DNA of 64,000 nucleotides from Palsa-343 sp036269135 (GTDB taxonomy: Bacteria > Acidobacteriota > Terriglobia > Terriglobales > Acidobacteriaceae): contig DATASQ010000003.1 in NCBI GenBank assembly GCA_036269135.1, positions 1 to 64,000 of the forward strand, given 5' to 3'. Position 1 is the first letter of the stretch, and each line of letters opens with the position of its first letter. The notes under the pieces are model-generated. The model searched no databases. It was not told where the DNA came from and worked only from the letters and a program-made list of their open reading frames with translations. A program made the position numbers and the translations under genes. Positions 60,189 through 64,000 of this stretch are shown in pieces.

Positions 60189-61811
60189 ATGTCATCATCC
60201 AGGAGTCAAGGGCCGGTGAAGGAAGTGGTCCTCGTCACAAGCGGGGATCTGCGGCAGTCGGCGAATCAGGTGTGCTGGCCGGCACAGGAGGAGCTGGAGC
60301 GCAGGCTTCGGGCGTGCTTCGAGAAAGAGAAGGTCACCGTGCGCCGGGCATTTCCCGTGGATCCTGCCGTCGGCCACGGTTTCATCTCCAGCCAGCGCAT
60401 GGGCATGGACGTATTCGAAAACATCGATCCGGAGGCGAATCTGGTTTTCGCCACCGCCGCCTGGCAGTACACCCATCATGTGCTGCCGGGGATGCGCAGT
60501 CATCGGGGGCCGATTCTGACCGTGGCCAACTGGTCCGGGCAATGGCCGGGCCTGGTTGGTCTGCTGAACCTGAACGGTTCGCTGGTCAAGGCGGGAGTTC
60601 CCTTCAACAGCCTGTGGAGCGAGACCTTCGAGGACGAATACTTTCTTTCGCGTCTGCGGGAGTGGATTCAGAAGGGAACTGTGACCCACGATCTTTCGCA
60701 TGTCAGGGGTCTGGATCCCGGGGCGCTGCCTCAGCCGGCACGGCAAACCGGAGAGAAGCTGGCGGCGGATCTGCTGCAACACAAGGCCATTCTGGGCATC
60801 TTCGACGAGGGCTGCATGGGGATGTACAACGCCATCATTGACGATGAATTGCTGAACCCGCTCGGCGTTTTTAAGGAGAGGCTGAGCCAGTCGGCGCTGG
60901 TGGCAAAGATGCGCACGGTGTCCGACTCCGATGCGCGCGAGGTGCGTCAGTGGCTCGATAGCAAAGGACTCCAGTTTGCGATCGGCAGCAATCCCGAAAC
61001 CGAGCTCACCGACTCGCAGATCCACGAGCAGTGCCGGATGTATATTGCCGCGCTGCGGATGGCCCACGATTTCGGCTGCGACGCGATCGGCATTCAGTAC
61101 CAGCAGGGGCTGAAAGATATGGCACCGGCGTCGGATCTCGTCGAGGGATTGCTCAACAATGCCGAGCGGCCGCCCGTTTGCTCCGCGTCGGGTGACGAGC
61201 TCTACGCCGGCGGACCGTTGCCGCACTTCAATGAAGTAGATGAATGCGCCGGTCTCGATGCGCTGGTGACGAATCGCTGCTGGAACGCGCTGGGTTTCGA
61301 TCCCTCCACGACACTGCACGATGTGCGCTGGGGCGAGCCGTACAAGGGCGATGGCGTGGATGATTTTGTCTGGCTCCTTCAGATTTCCGGCGCCGCGCCG
61401 GCGAATCATCTTCGCGGCGGGTATCGCGGAGCGACCAGCGAGCGCCAGCCCGGCATGTATTTCCCGCTGGGGGGTGGCACCCTGAAAGGCGTCGGCCGAG
61501 CTGGGGAGATCGTGTGGAGCCGCGTCTTTGTCGAGGGTGGCGCGTTACATGTCGATCTCGGTCGCGGCTCAGTGATTGAACTGCCCGAAGCCGAGACGCA
61601 GCGCCGCTGGTCGCAGACCACCACCCAGTGGCCGATGGTCAGCGCGGTCTTCCATGGCGTCTCCCGCGATGCGTTCATGGCGCGGCATCGGGCCAATCAC
61701 GTCAATGTCGCCTATGCTCCTGACGCCGCCGGTGCTGGTGCGGCGCTGGCGGTGAAAGCGGCGATGTTCCACCGCCTCGGGGTGCAGGTGCACGTCTGCG
61801 GCGCGGTGTAG
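60189..61811 (+). CDS. L-fucose/L-arabinose isomerase family protein
   Basis: 540 residues. It has no signal peptide, so it is cytoplasmic. GHGFISSQRMGMDVFENID near the N-terminus; ATAAWQYTHHVLPGM; GIFDEGCMGMYNAIIDDELL with an acidic residue likely ligating Mn2+; and HRANHVNVAYAPD at the C-terminus with a His expected at the active site. The family converts an aldose to a ketose. Pairing with a ribulokinase-like FGGY kinase favours L-arabinose, D-arabinose or L-fucose-type substrates. AAGGGA precedes the ATG. Exact sugar not assignable. Confidence 0.82.
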   Translation: MSSSRSQGPVKEVVLVTSGDLRQSANQVCWPAQEELERRLRACFEKEKVTVRRAFPVDPAVGHGFISSQRMGMDVFENIDPEANLVFATAAWQYTHHVLPGMRSHRGPILTVANWSGQWPGLVGLLNLNGSLVKAGVPFNSLWSETFEDEYFLSRLREWIQKGTVTHDLSHVRGLDPGALPQPARQTGEKLAADLLQHKAILGIFDEGCMGMYNAIIDDELLNPLGVFKERLSQSALVAKMRTVSDSDAREVRQWLDSKGLQFAIGSNPETELTDSQIHEQCRMYIAALRMAHDFGCDAIGIQYQQGLKDMAPASDLVEGLLNNAERPPVCSASGDELYAGGPLPHFNEVDECAGLDALVTNRCWNALGFDPSTTLHDVRWGEPYKGDGVDDFVWLLQISGAAPANHLRGGYRGATSERQPGMYFPLGGGTLKGVGRAGEIVWSRVFVEGGALHVDLGRGSVIELPEAETQRRWSQTTTQWPMVSAVFHGVSRDAFMARHRANHVNVAYAPDAAGAGAALAVKAAMFHRLGVQVHVCGAV

Positions 61812-61844
61812 TTGAACGGATAACCAAACGGCCCGGGGGCGCAG

Positions 61845-63440
61845 GTGAGCATCGTCGCAGGTGTGGATTTCGGAACGCAGAGCGTCCGCGTGTCGCTGTT
61901 CAGCAGTGACGCCGGGCGGATCGGCTCGGGAGTGGCGGACTATCCCGTGATTCGCTCCGCGCAGGATCCCACTCAGGCGACCCAGAGCCACGTTGCGCAA
62001 ATGGAGGCCTTCGAGCGCGCGGTTCGCGGCGCGCTCGAGGCTGCCGGCGTGAACGGTCAGGACGTTCGCGCGCTCGCAGTCGACACCACGGGCTCCAGCG
62101 TGATTCCTGTCGACGATCGCCTCCAGCCGCTTGATGACTATGCACTCTGGTGCGATCACCGGGCCTGGCACGAAGCACAGGAGATCACGGAGAAGGCCCA
62201 CGCCCAGGGTCTGGAGGCTATCGACTGGTGTGGCGGAGCCTATTCGTCGGAGTGGGGATTCGCCAAGCTGCTGTACTGGCTGCGCCACAATCCCGGGAAG
62301 CGCGATCGCCTGGCAACCGCGCTCGAGAATTGCGACATGGTGGTGGCGACTCTTTGCGGCATCACGTCGGTTGCGGAGCTGTCGCGCAGCGTTTGCGCGA
62401 TGGGTCACAAGTGGATGTGGAATCCGAAGTGGGATGGTCTTCCGTCTGAAGAGTTTCTGGCTTCCGTTGATCCGTTGTTACGGGGGATGCGGGCCAAACT
62501 GGCGGGAAAATACGTAACGGCGGATCACATCGCCGGGGGACTCAGCGAGGAGTGGGCCGAGCGGCTGGGCCTGCGTCCCGGGATTCCGATTCCCGTCGGA
62601 GCGCTGGATGCGCACTGGGATGCCGTTGGAGCCAACATTCGCCTGGGTGATGTGACTAACGTGATCGGAACCTCCACCTGCATCATCGGCGTCAGCGCAG
62701 AAACCAACCTGGTTCCTGGAGTCTGCGGTGTAGTTCCCGGCTCAGTGCTGCCTGGATACACCGGGATCGAAGCCGGCCTCTCCGCGGTCGGAGAGATGTT
62801 CGACGGCATTGCCCGTCGTGCCGGCGCCAGCCTGGCAGAGTTGACCGCAGCCCTTGAGTCGTACCGTGCCGGCCAGACCGGGCTTTTGCGCATGGCGTGG
62901 GATAACGGCGACCGTACGATTCTGGTGAATCCAACTCTGGGGGGCGTCACGCTGGGTTGGAATCCTCTGCACACCGCGCAGGATGAGCTGTTCGCCGCGA
63001 TCGAAGGCACTGCGCTGCACACGCGCATTATTCTCGAACGCATGGCTGAAAAGGGTTCTCCCGTCCATCGCGTGATTAACGGCGGAGGGATTCCCCGCAG
63101 GAACGCGGTACTCAACCGCGTGTATGCTAATGCGCTCCGGCGGCCGGTGATGGTGCCCTCCGGCGATGTTACGAGCCTGGGATCGGCGATTTTCGCCTTC
63201 CTGGCCAGCGGGGATTTCAACTCGATTGAGGAGGCACAGGCGGCTCTCTGTCCTCCCAGCGTCGCGTTTGTACCCGATGAGAAAGAGTCAGCTGTTTACG
63301 ACCAGCTGTATCGGCTTTATCGGGATCTCTATTTCTCCCTGGGACAGCCGCAATCGCCGGCTGCCCGCATCGGTCACATTCTGCCGAGGCTGCGCGAGAT
63401 CGCGGCTGAAACGCATGCACTCCCCAGAGAGGCTCAATGA
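61845..63440 (+). CDS. FGGY-family carbohydrate kinase, ribulokinase-like
   Basis: 531 residues. ATP-binding GVDFGTQSVRVSLF at the N-terminus, DTTGSSVIPVDD, sugar-binding GGAYSSEWGFAKL, catalytic Asp within GALDAHWDAVGA, GTSTCIIGVS and C-terminal INGGGIPRRNAVLNRVYANA. The FGGY signature-like region matches ribulokinases (AraB) more than xylulokinases or glycerol kinases. It would phosphorylate the ketose made by the isomerase. Starts at a GTG (61845) 33 bp after the isomerase and overlaps the porter gene start (ATGA). Confidence 0.9.
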   Translation: MSIVAGVDFGTQSVRVSLFSSDAGRIGSGVADYPVIRSAQDPTQATQSHVAQMEAFERAVRGALEAAGVNGQDVRALAVDTTGSSVIPVDDRLQPLDDYALWCDHRAWHEAQEITEKAHAQGLEAIDWCGGAYSSEWGFAKLLYWLRHNPGKRDRLATALENCDMVVATLCGITSVAELSRSVCAMGHKWMWNPKWDGLPSEEFLASVDPLLRGMRAKLAGKYVTADHIAGGLSEEWAERLGLRPGIPIPVGALDAHWDAVGANIRLGDVTNVIGTSTCIIGVSAETNLVPGVCGVVPGSVLPGYTGIEAGLSAVGEMFDGIARRAGASLAELTAALESYRAGQTGLLRMAWDNGDRTILVNPTLGGVTLGWNPLHTAQDELFAAIEGTALHTRIILERMAEKGSPVHRVINGGGIPRRNAVLNRVYANALRRPVMVPSGDVTSLGSAIFAFLASGDFNSIEEAQAALCPPSVAFVPDEKESAVYDQLYRLYRDLYFSLGQPQSPAARIGHILPRLREIAAETHALPREAQ

Positions 63441-64000
63441 GCATTAACTCCCACGTCGTCAGGAGCACCGTTGTTGGCGCCTTAGGCGGGCTCCTGTTCG
63501 GCTTCGATACCGCAGTCATTTCCGGCACCACGCACGCTCTGACCGTACAGTATCAACTCACTCCCTTTCTGCTGGGCGTCACGGTTTTCAGTGCGCTTCT
63601 GGGCACCGTGGTTGCCGCCATGACCGCGGGCATTCCCGGCCAGCGTTTCGGCCGTCGCGACTCCCTTCGCGCTATGGCGCTCTTCTACGTGCTCTCAGCC
63701 GTGGGTTGCGCTCTTGCATGGAGCTGGACTTCGCTGATTGTCTTTCGGTTTATCGGCGGGCTGGGCATAGGCGGGTCCTCTGTGCTCGGGCCGATGTACA
63801 TCGCTGAGATTGCCCCGGCCGACTGGCGCGGCCGGCTGGTGGGCTTCTTTCAGACCAATGTTGTCATCGGCATTCTGCTTGCCTATATGTCTAACTTCCT
63901 GATCGCCACGATGCACCTGGGGCATCATGAATGGCGATGGCAGCTGGGCGTCTCAGCCCTCCCGGCCATTTTATTTTTTGCCACCCTCTTTGGCATCCCG
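63437..64000 (+). CDS. MFS sugar porter, 3'-truncated by the window edge
   Basis: 188 codons visible, open at base 64000. First helix VVGALGGLLFGFDTAVISG is the sugar-porter signature at the start of TM1. QRFGRRDSLRAMALF fits the GRR loop between TM2 and TM3, and FRFIGGLGIGGSSVLGPMYIAEIAPADWRGRLV is covered by the PESPR-like/RxGG region typical of the family. ATG at 63437 shares ATGA with the kinase stop, so it is the last visible gene of the operon and imports the monosaccharide across the inner membrane. Confidence 0.92.
   Translation, partial: MSINSHVVRSTVVGALGGLLFGFDTAVISGTTHALTVQYQLTPFLLGVTVFSALLGTVVAAMTAGIPGQRFGRRDSLRAMALFYVLSAVGCALAWSWTSLIVFRFIGGLGIGGSSVLGPMYIAEIAPADWRGRLVGFFQTNVVIGILLAYMSNFLIATMHLGHHEWRWQLGVSALPAILFFATLFGIP

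Overview
The window is about 64 kb of GC-rich, densely coding bacterial DNA with short intergenic gaps. The gene families point to Acidobacteriota, probably Acidobacteriaceae/Terriglobia. They include a duplicated orphan ABC permease (ADOP) with its PadR regulator, an Oar-like TonB-dependent receptor with an N-terminal carboxypeptidase-regulatory domain, a VWFA-domain exported protein, a GT87 membrane protein, and many secreted hydrolases (GH27, GH92, S9, S10). This assignment is inferred from gene content; there is no rRNA gene in the window.

Layout. 1-1095: 3' part of guaB. 1.2-5 kb: a Cys/His-rich hypothetical gene and the PadR-ADOP pair with a long inverted-repeat operator. 5-19.6 kb: mostly housekeeping and accessory genes: a secreted TIM-barrel-like protein, methyltransferase, diguanylate cyclase, S10 peptidase, rhaT, rpsA, a ParE-type toxin-antitoxin pair, GT87, tryptophanase, trmJ and an SDR. 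20-23 kb: an exported multicopper oxidase and a secreted metallophosphoesterase. 23-26.6 kb: a lower-GC accessory region next to tRNA-Glu(CTC). It holds a NYN nuclease, a truncated gene, and a 1.7-kb segment bounded by a perfect 35-bp repeat of the tRNA 3' end that carries two small DNA-binding proteins and a broken membrane-protein gene. 26.7-27.9 kb: rlmH, carrying an unusual insertion, and the corrinoid adenosyltransferase gene.

28.4-34.8 kb: a co-directional cluster encoding an LPXTG-type surface protein, a VWFA protein, an ECF sigma factor, a sortase, a CPA2 antiporter and an endonuclease/exonuclease/phosphatase-family protein. It looks like a self-contained sortase system in a diderm phylum and is the most interesting part of the window. 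35.2-37.5 kb: a Tat-exported flavin amine oxidase overlapping a c-type cytochrome. 37.5-50.8 kb: S9 peptidase, a relic of an ADOP permease, GH92, several exported unknowns, a DinG-type helicase, a Crp/Fnr regulator with a sigma-54-like promoter, an esterase and GH27. 50.9-53.4 kb: ispD-ispF (MEP isoprenoid pathway) and a convergent metallo-hydrolase. 53.5-64 kb: a sugar-uptake and catabolism operon: LacI regulator, operator, TonB-dependent receptor, TPR protein, fucose/arabinose-type isomerase, FGGY (ribulokinase-like) kinase and the start of an MFS sugar porter.

Two genome-style features recur. One is a set of REP-like short palindromes. The other is short tandem GC-rich repeats built on GGTAGCC / GGGAGCC / CAGGGTGCAGGG, which sit at or inside the 3' ends of genes and, in rlmH, inside the coding sequence.
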